Shown: in pieces, positions 27,985 through 36,368 of the stretch | Layout of the letters: each line of letters begins with the position of its first letter | Position numbering within the stretch: position 1 is the first letter of the stretch | NCBI RefSeq assembly: GCF_032681285.1 | Contig: NZ_CP136336.1 | Coordinates: forward strand, 1-64,000 | Direction of reading: 5' to 3' | DNA length: 64,000 nt | Source of the DNA: Piscinibacter gummiphilus | GTDB lineage: Bacteria; Pseudomonadota; Gammaproteobacteria; Burkholderiales; Burkholderiaceae_C | Position numbers and translations under genes: made by a program | Notes under the pieces: model-generated | The model's input: the letters and a program-made list of their open reading frames with translations, nothing else | Told to the model about the DNA's origin: nothing | The model's database searches: none

Positions 27985-29802
27985 ATGAAGCGTGGCCTCG
28001 GTGCTGCTTTGATGGCGCTGCTCATGGTGATGGCGGCGCCCGCGGTGCAGGCGCAATCTGCCGGCAGCGCGCCCAAGGTGTTGCGCTATGCGTTCCCCGT
28101 CGCGGAGACGGGCTTCGACCCGGCGCAGATCAGCGATTTGTACTCGCGCGTCATCACCGCCCACATCTTCGATGCGCCGCTCAGCTATGACCCGCTGGCC
28201 CGGCCCTACAAGCTGAAGCCCTCCACAGCGGTGGCCATGCCGGAGATCAGCGACGACTACAAGACCTTCGTCTTCCGCATCAAGCCGGGCATCTACTTCG
28301 CCGACGACCCGGCGTTCAAGGGCAAGAAGCGCGAGCTGGTCGCCGAAGACTACGTCTACTCGGTCAAGCGGGTGTACGACCCGAAGGTCAAGTCGCCCGG
28401 GCACCCGTCGCTGGAAGACGAAGGCATCATCGGGCTGCAGGCCTTGCGCGACGAGGCTTTGAAGTCGGGCAAGCCCTTCGACTACGACCGCGAGGTCGAA
28501 GGCCTGAAGGCGCTCGACCGCTACACCTTCCGCGTGAAGCTGCGCGAGTCGCGGCCGCGGCACCTGTACTCGGTCTGGGTCGGGCGCGACGTGGCCGCAG
28601 GTGCGATGGCGCGCGAAGTGGTCGAGTTCTACGGCGACCGCATCATGGAGCACCCGGTGGGCACCGGGCCGTTCCGGCTGGCCGACTGGCGGCGCAGCTC
28701 GAAGATGGTGCTCGAGCGCAACCCGAACTACCGCGACGACGTCTACGACGCCCAACCCAATGCCGATGACGTCGAAGGCCAGGCGCTGCTCCAGCGCTTC
28801 AAGGGCAAGCGCCTGCCGATGATCGACCGGGTGGAGGTGTCGGTCATCGAACAGGCGCAACCGCGCTGGCTGTCCTTCCTCAACGGCGAGCAGAGCTTCA
28901 TCGAGCGCCTGCCCAACGAGTTCGCCGATCAGGCGTTGCCGGGCGGCAAGCTCGCGCCGCACTTGGTCAAACGCGGCGTGCACGCGCACCGCGTGCCGGG
29001 CTCCGACGTCACGCTGCTCGTCTTCAACATGGAGAGCCCGGTCGTCGGCGGCTACACCCCTGCGCAGGTGGCACTGCGCCGCGCCATCGCGCTCGGCAAC
29101 GATGTGGACCGCGAGATCCAGCTCGCGCGGCGCGGCCAGGCCATCCGCGCCCAGTCGATGATGACGCCCTTCACCACCGGCTACTCGGCCGACCGGCGCA
29201 CCGAGATGAGCGAATACAACCCGGCCCGCGCCCGCGCCCTGCTCGATCTCTACGGCTGGGTCGACCGCAATGGCGATGGCTGGCGCGAGCGGCCCGACGG
29301 GTCGCCGCTCGTGATCGAGATGCTGACCCAGTCCGACGGCAGCAGCCGCCAGCTTGACGAGCTCTTCAAGAAAGACATGGACGCGCTCGGCCTGCGCCTG
29401 TCGCTCAAGGTCGCACAGTGGCCCGAGAACCTGAAGGCCGCACGGTCGGGCCAGTTCACGACCTGGCGGGTGGGCTCGTCGGCCGCCTCGCCCGACGGCC
29501 AGGGTTCGCTGGAGCGCGACTACGGCCCGTCCACCGGCAAGGGCAACCTCGCGCGCTTCCAGCTCAAGGCCTTCGATGCGGTCTACGAGCGCATGAAGAT
29601 GCTGCCGGACGGGCCCGATCGCCTCGCGCTCTTCGACGAGGCGACGAAGATCGTCGTCGCCTACATGCCCTACCGCATCGGCGTGCACCGCATCCTCACC
29701 GACCTCACCGATGCCTCGCTGGTGGGCTACCGCCGCCCGGTCTTCTGGCTCGACTGGTGGCAGTACGTGGACATCGACACCACCAAGTTGAAGAAGCCCT
29801 GA
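27985..29802 (+). CDS. Extracellular solute-binding protein, family 5 (oligopeptide ABC transporter)
   Basis: A 605-residue periplasmic protein. The signal peptide (MKRGLGAALMALLMVMAAPA, cleavage near VQAQS) is followed by the SBP-5 fold (YAFPVAETGFDPAQISDLYS, then MEHPVGTGPFRLADWRRSSK). GGAG precedes the ATG. It is divergent from yejBEF and the obvious binding partner for them. The gene order with a divergent receptor is unusual for yej. It ends three bases before the acetoacetyl-CoA synthetase start, so the two may be co-transcribed. Confidence 0.9.
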   Translation: MKRGLGAALMALLMVMAAPAVQAQSAGSAPKVLRYAFPVAETGFDPAQISDLYSRVITAHIFDAPLSYDPLARPYKLKPSTAVAMPEISDDYKTFVFRIKPGIYFADDPAFKGKKRELVAEDYVYSVKRVYDPKVKSPGHPSLEDEGIIGLQALRDEALKSGKPFDYDREVEGLKALDRYTFRVKLRESRPRHLYSVWVGRDVAAGAMAREVVEFYGDRIMEHPVGTGPFRLADWRRSSKMVLERNPNYRDDVYDAQPNADDVEGQALLQRFKGKRLPMIDRVEVSVIEQAQPRWLSFLNGEQSFIERLPNEFADQALPGGKLAPHLVKRGVHAHRVPGSDVTLLVFNMESPVVGGYTPAQVALRRAIALGNDVDREIQLARRGQAIRAQSMMTPFTTGYSADRRTEMSEYNPARARALLDLYGWVDRNGDGWRERPDGSPLVIEMLTQSDGSSRQLDELFKKDMDALGLRLSLKVAQWPENLKAARSGQFTTWRVGSSAASPDGQGSLERDYGPSTGKGNLARFQLKAFDAVYERMKMLPDGPDRLALFDEATKIVVAYMPYRIGVHRILTDLTDASLVGYRRPVFWLDWWQYVDIDTTKLKKP

Positions 29803-29805
29803 CCC

Positions 29806-31824
29806 ATGAGCACCCTTCCCGAGCCGCAGATCACGCGCTATACCCGTTGGCTGGCGAAAGAGCGCGGCCTGAATTTCGATGCGACGACGACCGAGCGCTA
29901 CGACGCGCTGTGGCGCTGGTCGGTCGACGACCTCGATGCGTTCTGGTCCTCCGTGTGGGACTACTTCGACATCCAATCGCCCAGCCCGCGCAGCACGGTG
30001 CTGGTGGAAGAAAAGATGCCCGGTGCGCAATGGTTCCCCGGGTCGCAGCTCAACTACGTGCAGCAGGTGTTCCGCCACGCCGACGCGGCGCACGCGGCCG
30101 GCCACCCGGCGATCGTGTTCCAGAACGAGCGCATGCGTGAGCGGGGCGAGTTGCAGGAGCTGAGCTGGCCCGAGCTGCGGCGGCAGGTGGCCTCGCTGGC
30201 GGCGCACCTGCGGACGCTCGGTGTGGGCGCGGGCGACCGTGTCGTCGCCTTCCTGCCCAACACGCCGCAGACGGCCGTCGCCTTCCTGGCGGTGGCGAGC
30301 CTCGGCGCCGTGTGGTCGGTGTGTTCACCCGACATGGGCCCGGTGGCGGTGCTCGACCGCTTCCGCCAGATCGAGCCCAAGGTGCTGATCGCCTGCGATG
30401 GTTATGTGTACGGCGGCAGCGCACACGACCGCATGCCGGTGCTGGAAGGCCTGCTCGCCGAGCTGCCCAGCGTGCAGCACGTGGTGGTGTGGCGCTACCT
30501 CGACGAGGCCACCGCACCCGCTCGCCTGGCGGGCACCACGCGGCAGGTGCACGACTTCGACACCCTCACCGCCGACGACGCCACACTCGCGCCGACGTGG
30601 GTCGCCTTCGACCACCCGCTGTGGGTCGTCTACAGCAGCGGCACCACCGGCCTGCCCAAGCCCATCGTGCACGGCCACGGCGGCGTGGTGCTCGAGGCGC
30701 TCAAGATGCTCGGGTTGCACAACAACCTCGGGGCCACGGTCGACACCGGCGACCGCTACCACTGGTACAGCGCGACCGGCTGGATCATGTGGAACTCGCA
30801 GGTGGCGGGCCTCCTGCTCGGCACGACGATCTGCCTCTACGACGGCAGCCCGGCGGGCAAGAGCGGCCATGCCGACTGGTCGACCCTCTGGCGCTTCGTC
30901 GACGACGCGAAGGCGACCTTCTTCGGTGCCGGCAGCGCCTTCTTCGCCAGCTGCCTGAAGGCCGGGGTGAAGCCGAAGGAGATCTTGAAGCTCTCGCATC
31001 TGCGCGCGCTGGGCGCCACCGGCTCGCCACTGGCGACCGAGTGCTACCGCTGGGCCTACGACCACGTGCCCAAGGTCGGCGGCAAGGACATCTGGCTCTC
31101 GGTGATCTCGGGCGGCACCGATTTCGCGGGCGCCTTCATCGCCGGCCTGCCCACGCTGCCGGTGGTGGAAGGCGAGATGCAATGCCGCTGCCTGGGCGCC
31201 GCGGTGGAAGCGTGGAACGAACAGGGCCAGCCGCTCGTGGACGAGGTGGGTGAACTCGTGTGCGTCAAGCCGATGCCGTCGATGCCGCTGTACTTCTGGA
31301 ACGACGCCCAGAACCAGCGCTACCACGACAGCTACTTCGACATGTACCCCGGCATCTGGCGCCACGGCGACTGGATCCGCATCACACCACGCGGTGGCGC
31401 CATCATCTACGGCCGCAGCGACGCCACCATCAACCGCCACGGCATCCGCATGGGCACCGCCGAGCTGTACCGCGCCGTGGAAGCGCAACCCGAAGTGCTC
31501 GACAGCCTGGTGGTCGACCTTGAATACCTCGGGCGCGAAAGCTACATGCCGCTCTTCGTGGTGCTGCGTGAGGGCCTGACGCTCGATGCGGCGCTCGACA
31601 AGCGTCTGCGCGAGGCGATCAAGACGGCTTTGTCTGCGCGTCACGTGCCGAACGAGATCTTCCAGGTGAGCGCGATTCCGCGCACGCTCTCTGGCAAGAA
31701 GATGGAATTGCCGGTGAAGAAGCTCCTGATGGGCACGCCGCCTGAACTCGTGTTCAAGCTCGATGCGATGGCGAATGCGGATTGCGTGCCGTGGTTTGTG
31801 GCGTTTGCTCGAAAGCGCTTCTGA
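29806..31824 (+). CDS. Acetoacetate--CoA ligase (acetoacetyl-CoA synthetase)
   Basis: A 672-residue adenylate-forming enzyme of the right length for the family. It has an ACS N-terminal cap (WRWSVDDLDAFWSSVWDYF), the AMP-binding P-loop VVYSSGTTGLPKPIVHGHGG, GRSDATINRHGIRMGTAELY, and the catalytic lysine region RTLSGKKMELPVKKLL near the C-terminus. It makes acetoacetyl-CoA from acetoacetate, ATP and CoA, used in ketone-body or PHB metabolism. It follows the solute-binding-protein gene by three bases. A nested hairpin element begins ten bases after its stop. Confidence 0.92.
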   Translation: MSTLPEPQITRYTRWLAKERGLNFDATTTERYDALWRWSVDDLDAFWSSVWDYFDIQSPSPRSTVLVEEKMPGAQWFPGSQLNYVQQVFRHADAAHAAGHPAIVFQNERMRERGELQELSWPELRRQVASLAAHLRTLGVGAGDRVVAFLPNTPQTAVAFLAVASLGAVWSVCSPDMGPVAVLDRFRQIEPKVLIACDGYVYGGSAHDRMPVLEGLLAELPSVQHVVVWRYLDEATAPARLAGTTRQVHDFDTLTADDATLAPTWVAFDHPLWVVYSSGTTGLPKPIVHGHGGVVLEALKMLGLHNNLGATVDTGDRYHWYSATGWIMWNSQVAGLLLGTTICLYDGSPAGKSGHADWSTLWRFVDDAKATFFGAGSAFFASCLKAGVKPKEILKLSHLRALGATGSPLATECYRWAYDHVPKVGGKDIWLSVISGGTDFAGAFIAGLPTLPVVEGEMQCRCLGAAVEAWNEQGQPLVDEVGELVCVKPMPSMPLYFWNDAQNQRYHDSYFDMYPGIWRHGDWIRITPRGGAIIYGRSDATINRHGIRMGTAELYRAVEAQPEVLDSLVVDLEYLGRESYMPLFVVLREGLTLDAALDKRLREAIKTALSARHVPNEIFQVSAIPRTLSGKKMELPVKKLLMGTPPELVFKLDAMANADCVPWFVAFARKRF

Positions 31825-31834
31825 GTTCTGAGCG

Positions 31835-31944
31835 GCGAGGAGGGCTTGGGATGCGGATTCCTCCGTGTCCCTCCTTGATGAACGCTCCCGCGTTCATCAA
31901 TTCCTTCCTTTACCTACGGAATCCGCATCCCAAGCCCTCCTCGC
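31835..31944 (+). repeat. Nested hairpin element, copy A (sense to the acetoacetyl-CoA synthetase gene)
   Basis: A 27-bp perfect inverted repeat (31835-31861 with 31918-31944) encloses an 11-bp perfect hairpin (31875-31885 with 31890-31900, loop TCCC). The connecting strands are TCCGTGTCCCTCC (31862-31874) and a strand ending CCTTTACCTAC (to 31917). The layout and connecting sequences recur in copy B at 31989-32101 on the other strand, while the paired arms differ in sequence. It starts ten bases after the stop codon. The gap between the convergent genes (31825-32127) holds nothing else but 44 bases between the copies. Confidence 0.88.
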
Positions 31945-31988
31945 GAAGCGCACTGCTCTGCCGCGTTTTTGAGTGGGCAGGGTGTGTC

Positions 31989-32101
31989 GCGCCAAGGGGC
32001 TGGGGTGAGCAAATCCCGGAGGTAAAGGAGGAGACGAAGACCGCGGGAGCGGCCTTCGTCGGGGGACACGGAGGGATTTGTTCACCCCAGCCCCTTGGCG
32101 C
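31989..32101 (-). repeat. Nested hairpin element, copy B (sense to the flavin reductase gene)
   Basis: Read on the minus strand, a 29-bp outer stem (32101-32073 with 32017-31989, one mismatch) encloses a 12-bp inner hairpin (32060-32049 with 32044-32033, including one G-U pair, loop TCCC). The connectors TCCGTGTCCCCC and a strand ending CCTTTACCTCC match copy A almost base for base. It starts 26 bases after the flavin reductase stop, the same orientation to its gene as copy A. Confidence 0.88.
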
Positions 32102-32127
32102 CGCTCAGGCCCCCAATGTGGAGCCGC

Positions 32128-32637
32128 TTACAGCGGCAATTCGGTGAAGTACCGCCCGCCGTGATAGATCAGCGGCAACGCACCCTCGCGCCGCTCGCAC
32201 CGCTCGACCTCGCCGACGAAGATGACGTGGTCGCCTTCCTCGTACTGGCTGCGGTTGAAGCACTCGAACACCGCGGCGCTGCCTTCGAGCACCGGCGCAC
32301 CGCCCGCGCCCTGGCGAAAGGCCACGCCGGCAAAACGGTCGACGTCTTTCGAGGCGAAGCGCTCGGCCAGCGCGCGCTGGTGGGCGGCGAGGATGTTGAT
32401 CGCGTAGTGCGAGCCGCCGCTGAAGGCGGGCAGTGAACCCGCGCGGCGCGACAGGCTCCACAACACGAGCGGCGGCGACAAGGAGACCGAGTTGAAGGAA
32501 TTGGCTGTCAGGCCGACGGGCCGGCCGGTGGCATCGAGTGCGGTGACAACCGTCACGCCGGTGGCGAAAGCGCCCAGTGCCGACCGAAATTCCTGCGAGG
32601 AAAAGGCGGGGGTGAGCGGGCGCAGCAAGGCGGTCAT
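32128..32637 (-). CDS. Flavin reductase family protein
   Basis: A 169-residue FMN-binding split-barrel protein with RSALGAFATGVTVVTALDATG, GLTANSFNSVSLSPPLVLWS and HYAINILAAHQRALAERFA, the pattern of HpaC/flavin reductase-like enzymes. It reduces free FMN or FAD with NAD(P)H, usually for a partner monooxygenase. No such partner is encoded next to it here. It is convergent with the acetoacetyl-CoA synthetase gene, and the space between them is filled by the paired hairpin elements. Confidence 0.9.
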   Translation of the reverse strand: MTALLRPLTPAFSSQEFRSALGAFATGVTVVTALDATGRPVGLTANSFNSVSLSPPLVLWSLSRRAGSLPAFSGGSHYAINILAAHQRALAERFASKDVDRFAGVAFRQGAGGAPVLEGSAAVFECFNRSQYEEGDHVIFVGEVERCERREGALPLIYHGGRYFTELPL

Positions 32638-32716
32638 TCGGACATTGTGGCGGAGCCCTTCCGACAAGGCCAACTCCCATCTCGGGGGGCAAGTGAACCC
32701 ATACACTCCCCCAGCC

Positions 32717-33577
32717 ATGAAAACTTCACGCCCAGCGCGGGTTTGGCTCGCTGCCCCGCTTCTGGCCGCCAGCAGCCTGGCGGCGGCCGTGCCGCAGTGC
32801 ACCGAATGGTCGCGCCGCCTGCCCGGCGTGAGCCGCGGCCTGTGCGAAGAGGCGCGGCTCATGCCCTCGGGGGCGCAGTCGGTGCGCGGCGTGCCGCTGT
32901 ACCGGCGCGACGTGCACGCGCGTGGCGACGACGCCACGCCCTGGGTCGGCCCGGCACCCACGGTGCCACGCCGGGTGCTGGTGGTGGGCGGCATCCACGG
33001 CGACGAGCTGTCGTCGTCGTCCCTCGTCTTCCACTGGATCGCCCACGCCGGCCTCTCGCCGCACGGGCTCGACTGGCGCTTCGTGCCGGCGCTCAACCCC
33101 GACGGGCTGATGCTGCCCAAGCCGACGCGCGTCAACGCCAACCGGGTCGACCTGAACCGCAACTTCCCCACCCCGCGCTGGGCGCAGGAAGCGCCGGTGT
33201 ACTGGGAGAAGCGCACCCGCCGCGACCCGCGCCGCTACCCGGGCCGCGCGGCGCTGTCGGAGCCGGAGAGCCGCTTCCTCGTCGACACCATCAGCGCGTG
33301 GAAGCCCGACCTCATCGTGAGCGTGCACGCGCCCTACGGCGTGCTCGACTACGACGGCCCTCGCGAGCCGCCGCAGCGCCTGGGCCGGCTCGAGCTGGAA
33401 CGTGTGGGCATCTTCCCCGGCTCGCTCGGCCACTACGGCGGCGTGCACAAGGGCGTGCCGGTGGTGACCATCGAGCTGCCCAACGCGCTGCGCGCACCCA
33501 CCGACGCCGAGATGCGGCAGATGTGGCAGGACCTCCTGCGCTGGGTGGACCAGCGCTTCCATCCCGGTGAGCGCTGA
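32717..33577 (+). CDS. M14 family zinc carboxypeptidase, MpaA-like, with signal peptide
   Basis: A 286-residue peptidase. The zinc site is visible as GGIHGDELSSSS (HxxE) with a later histidine in VSVHAPYGV. RVNANRVDLNRNFP is the substrate-binding stretch, and the catalytic glutamate lies in VVTIELPNAL. Family knowledge: MpaA trims gamma-D-glutamyl-diaminopimelate bonds of murein tripeptide in the cytoplasm. Oddity: this protein opens with what looks like a signal peptide (SRPARVWLAAPLLAASSLAA), which suggests the periplasm. The next gene encodes AmpG, so a murein-recycling role is likely. Confidence 0.85.
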   Translation: MKTSRPARVWLAAPLLAASSLAAAVPQCTEWSRRLPGVSRGLCEEARLMPSGAQSVRGVPLYRRDVHARGDDATPWVGPAPTVPRRVLVVGGIHGDELSSSSLVFHWIAHAGLSPHGLDWRFVPALNPDGLMLPKPTRVNANRVDLNRNFPTPRWAQEAPVYWEKRTRRDPRRYPGRAALSEPESRFLVDTISAWKPDLIVSVHAPYGVLDYDGPREPPQRLGRLELERVGIFPGSLGHYGGVHKGVPVVTIELPNALRAPTDAEMRQMWQDLLRWVDQRFHPGER

Positions 33578-33615
33578 GGCGTGTTCCAGGAGCCGCTTCC
33601 TAGAATCGCCGCCAC

Positions 33616-35208
33616 ATGCCTGTCACCGCTGCCCCTTCCCAGCCCTTGCACGCCCGCCTCGATGCCTGGCGCCGCCTGATCGTCGTGGCCCTGTTGGGCT
33701 TCGCTTCGGGGCTGCCGCTCGCGCTCACCGGCCAGGCCATGCAGGCGTGGCTGAGCCTGGACAAGGTCGACATCGCCACCATCGGTTTCCTGAGCGTGGT
33801 CGGCCTGCCCTACACCTTCAAGTTCCTCTGGGCGCCGCTGATGGACCGATTCGAGCTGCCCTGGCTCGGCCGGCGCCGCGGCTGGCTGGTGGTGACGCAG
33901 CTCGCACTGGCGCTGGCGCTGTGGTGGATGTCGAGCACCTCGCCCACGGCGTCGATCCGCCTCTTTGCCTTGCTCGCGGTGCTGGTGGCCTTCATCTCGG
34001 CCTCGCAAGACATCGTCATCGACGCCTACCGCACCGACCTCCTGCCCGCGCGCGAACGCGGCCTGGGCGCGTCGACCAGCGTGCTGGGCTACCGGCTGGC
34101 GATGATCTTCTCGGGCGGCATCGCCTTCATCTGGGCCGACCCCACGCAAGGCGGCCACTGGACATGGCCCGAGGTCTACCGCGTGATGGCCTGGCTGATG
34201 GTGGGGGCGGCGGTGGTGTCGCTGCTCTTCCTGCCACGCGTCGACGCCACGCTCAAGCCCACGAGCGCGGCGCGGCGCGACCTGCTCGGCTTCTTCGGCG
34301 TGCTGCTGGCCGTGGCGGCCGGTGTGGTGCTGACCGATCGCCTCGGGCCCACCGTCGCCAAAGCGCTGCTGGCGCCGCTGTGGGCCTCGACCACGCTGTC
34401 ACCGGCCCTGCAGGCCAAGTGGACGCAGCTGCTCGTACTCGTGCTCGGTGTCGGCCTGACCCTGCCGCTCGCCGCCTGGGTGGCCCGCGCGCTGCGCTTC
34501 GAGACCCTGCTCGGCGGCCTGCGCAGCTACTTCAGCCAGGAGGGCGCGGGGGCGTTTCTCGGCTTCATCGTGCTCTACAAGCTCGGCGATGCGTTTGCCG
34601 GCTCGCTGATGACGCCCTTCCTGCTGCAGTCGATGGCCTTCACGCAGGCCGAGTTTGGCGTCGCCAACAAGCTGATCGGCCTGTGGCTCACCATCGGCGG
34701 CGCACTGGTGGGTGGCCTGCTGATGCTCAAGCTGGGCCTCTGGCGCGCGCTGATGCTCTTCGGCGTGCTGCAGATGGTGAGCAACCTCGGCTTCTGGTGG
34801 CTCGCCGTCACCGGCAAGGGCGTGCTGCCGGGCTTCGTGGTGCCGGCCTTCGACTGGTACCTCGTCTGGCTCGACAAGGCGACCCCGGTCGATGGCGGGC
34901 TCATCATGGTGATCGCCGCCGAGAACATCGCCAGCGGCATGGGCACCGCCGCCTTCGTCGCCTTCCTGATGGGCCTGTGCAACCAGCGCTTCACCGCCAC
35001 CCAGTACGCCTTGCTGTCGGCTTTCGCGTCGGTCGGTCGGGTCTGGGTGGGGCCGCTGGCCGGTGTGATGGCGGAGACCATCGGCTGGCCGACGTTCTTC
35101 ATCCTCTCCACCGTGCTGGCCGCGCCGGCGCTCGTGATGCTGTGGTGGCTGCGCCGCCCGGTGCAGGCGCTCGAAGTCGACCCGCGCGCCGCCCTGGCCG
35201 ACGACTGA
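33616..35208 (+). CDS. ampG: AmpG family muropeptide MFS transporter
   Basis: A 530-residue transporter with about 12-14 membrane helices. It has the AmpG opening LLGFASGLPLALTGQAMQAW and the motif FISASQDIVIDAYRTDLLP, followed by GYRLAMIFSGGIAFIWAD. It imports anhydro-muropeptides from the periplasm during cell-wall recycling. It starts 38 bases after the M14 peptidase gene, on the same strand. A central insertion of about 60 residues (after SLLFLPRVDATLKP) is typical of the longer AmpG forms of this order. Confidence 0.92.
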   Translation: MPVTAAPSQPLHARLDAWRRLIVVALLGFASGLPLALTGQAMQAWLSLDKVDIATIGFLSVVGLPYTFKFLWAPLMDRFELPWLGRRRGWLVVTQLALALALWWMSSTSPTASIRLFALLAVLVAFISASQDIVIDAYRTDLLPARERGLGASTSVLGYRLAMIFSGGIAFIWADPTQGGHWTWPEVYRVMAWLMVGAAVVSLLFLPRVDATLKPTSAARRDLLGFFGVLLAVAAGVVLTDRLGPTVAKALLAPLWASTTLSPALQAKWTQLLVLVLGVGLTLPLAAWVARALRFETLLGGLRSYFSQEGAGAFLGFIVLYKLGDAFAGSLMTPFLLQSMAFTQAEFGVANKLIGLWLTIGGALVGGLLMLKLGLWRALMLFGVLQMVSNLGFWWLAVTGKGVLPGFVVPAFDWYLVWLDKATPVDGGLIMVIAAENIASGMGTAAFVAFLMGLCNQRFTATQYALLSAFASVGRVWVGPLAGVMAETIGWPTFFILSTVLAAPALVMLWWLRRPVQALEVDPRAALADD

Positions 35209-35261
35209 GCTTGAAGTCGCGCCGGCGGGAACAACATTTGCCCTTCGTGATCCGAGACGCC

Positions 35262-36218
35262 ATGACTGTCCCCATGACCTCCCATTTCCGACACGACGCC
35301 GAACTGCCCGAGCCGCCCCTGTCGCCCGAAGGGCACCAGCAGGGCTGCGGTTGTTTCCTGCACCGCCGTCGCCTCTTCACCGGCGCGCTCGCCGCGGGCG
35401 CCGGCCTCGCCGCCATGCCGGCCTGGGCCCGCGAAGGCGTCGAGGTGGGCAAGGAATCGCAGTTCTCGAAGTTCGTGTCAGCCGACCAGATCGAAGGCGC
35501 CGCGCAGTCGCAATACGCGGCCATGAAGCAGCAGGCGGCCGAGAAGAAGGCGCTCGCACCCGACAACCACCCGCAGGTCATCCGCCTGCGCGCCATTGCG
35601 TCGCGCATCATCCCGTTCACCGACGAATGGAACCCGCGCGCCAAGTCGTGGAAGTGGGAGATCAACCTGCTCGGCTCGCAGCAGATCAACGCCTTCTGCA
35701 TGCCAGGCGGCAAGATCGCCTTCTACTACGGCATCCTGCAGCAGCTGCAGCTCACCGACGACGAGGTCGCGATGGTGATGGGCCACGAGGTTGCCCACGC
35801 GCTGCGCGAGCATGCGCGTGAGCGCATGGGCAAGACACTGGCCACGCGCGGCGCCATCGAACTCGGCGCCGCCATCTTCGGCCTGGGCAACGCCGGCCGC
35901 ATGGCCGCCGACATGGGCGGCCAGCTCCTCACGCTCAAGTTCGGCCGCGAAGACGAGTCCGAAGCCGACCTGGTCGGCATGGAACTCGCCGCCCGCGCCG
36001 GCTACAACCCACGCGCCGGCGTGAGCCTGTGGAACAAGATGGGCCAGGCGAGCAAGGGTGCACCGCCGCAGTTCCTGTCGACCCACCCCTCGGGGCCGAC
36101 GCGCATCCGCGACATCGAGATGGCCCTGCCGAAGGTGGAAGGGCTCTACGCCCGGGCGCCCAAGCCCGAGCAGCGTTTCGAGCCGCCGAAGGCGGCGTCG
36201 GCGGCGGCCAAGGGCTAA
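35262..36218 (+). CDS. M48 family metallopeptidase, secreted (BepA/LoiP-like)
   Basis: A 318-residue zinc protease. A twin-arginine-like leader follows a cysteine-containing N-terminus (GCGCFLHRRRLFTGALAAGA, cleavage near PAWA). The active site is VMGHEVAHALREH (HExxH), and the third ligand lies in ESEADLVGMELAARAGY. No TPR region follows, so it is closer to LoiP/YcaL than BepA. Periplasmic quality control of outer-membrane proteins is likely. A second ATG four codons on is an alternative start. Confidence 0.88.
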   Translation: MTVPMTSHFRHDAELPEPPLSPEGHQQGCGCFLHRRRLFTGALAAGAGLAAMPAWAREGVEVGKESQFSKFVSADQIEGAAQSQYAAMKQQAAEKKALAPDNHPQVIRLRAIASRIIPFTDEWNPRAKSWKWEINLLGSQQINAFCMPGGKIAFYYGILQQLQLTDDEVAMVMGHEVAHALREHARERMGKTLATRGAIELGAAIFGLGNAGRMAADMGGQLLTLKFGREDESEADLVGMELAARAGYNPRAGVSLWNKMGQASKGAPPQFLSTHPSGPTRIRDIEMALPKVEGLYARAPKPEQRFEPPKAASAAAKG

Positions 36219-36279
36219 CCAGCAAACGCCAGGGCTCCGCGCCCACGCAAACCCCGTTGGCACTCGATGCCGCCGGATG

Positions 36280-36301
36280 GCATCCTCCACGAGGAGGATG
36301 C
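36280..36301. other. Perfect hairpin in the M48-patatin intergenic region
   Basis: GCATCCTCC-ACGA-GGAGGATGC, a 9-bp stem with a tetraloop, flanked by an outer ATGCCG/CGGCAT pair. No T-run follows, so it is not a standard terminator. It lies 68 bases before the patatin start and could be a regulatory or processing site. Confidence 0.45.
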
Positions 36302-36368
36302 GCGGCCCGGCATGTCGCGCCCACACTGCAAAGCTCCGCAGGCACGGAGTTCGACCGCAGGGAGCGTC

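Noticed and set aside
36267..36368. Upstream ATG for patatin
   Set aside because: The stretch includes a strong hairpin and non-family residues; GGGAG fits the ATG at 36369.
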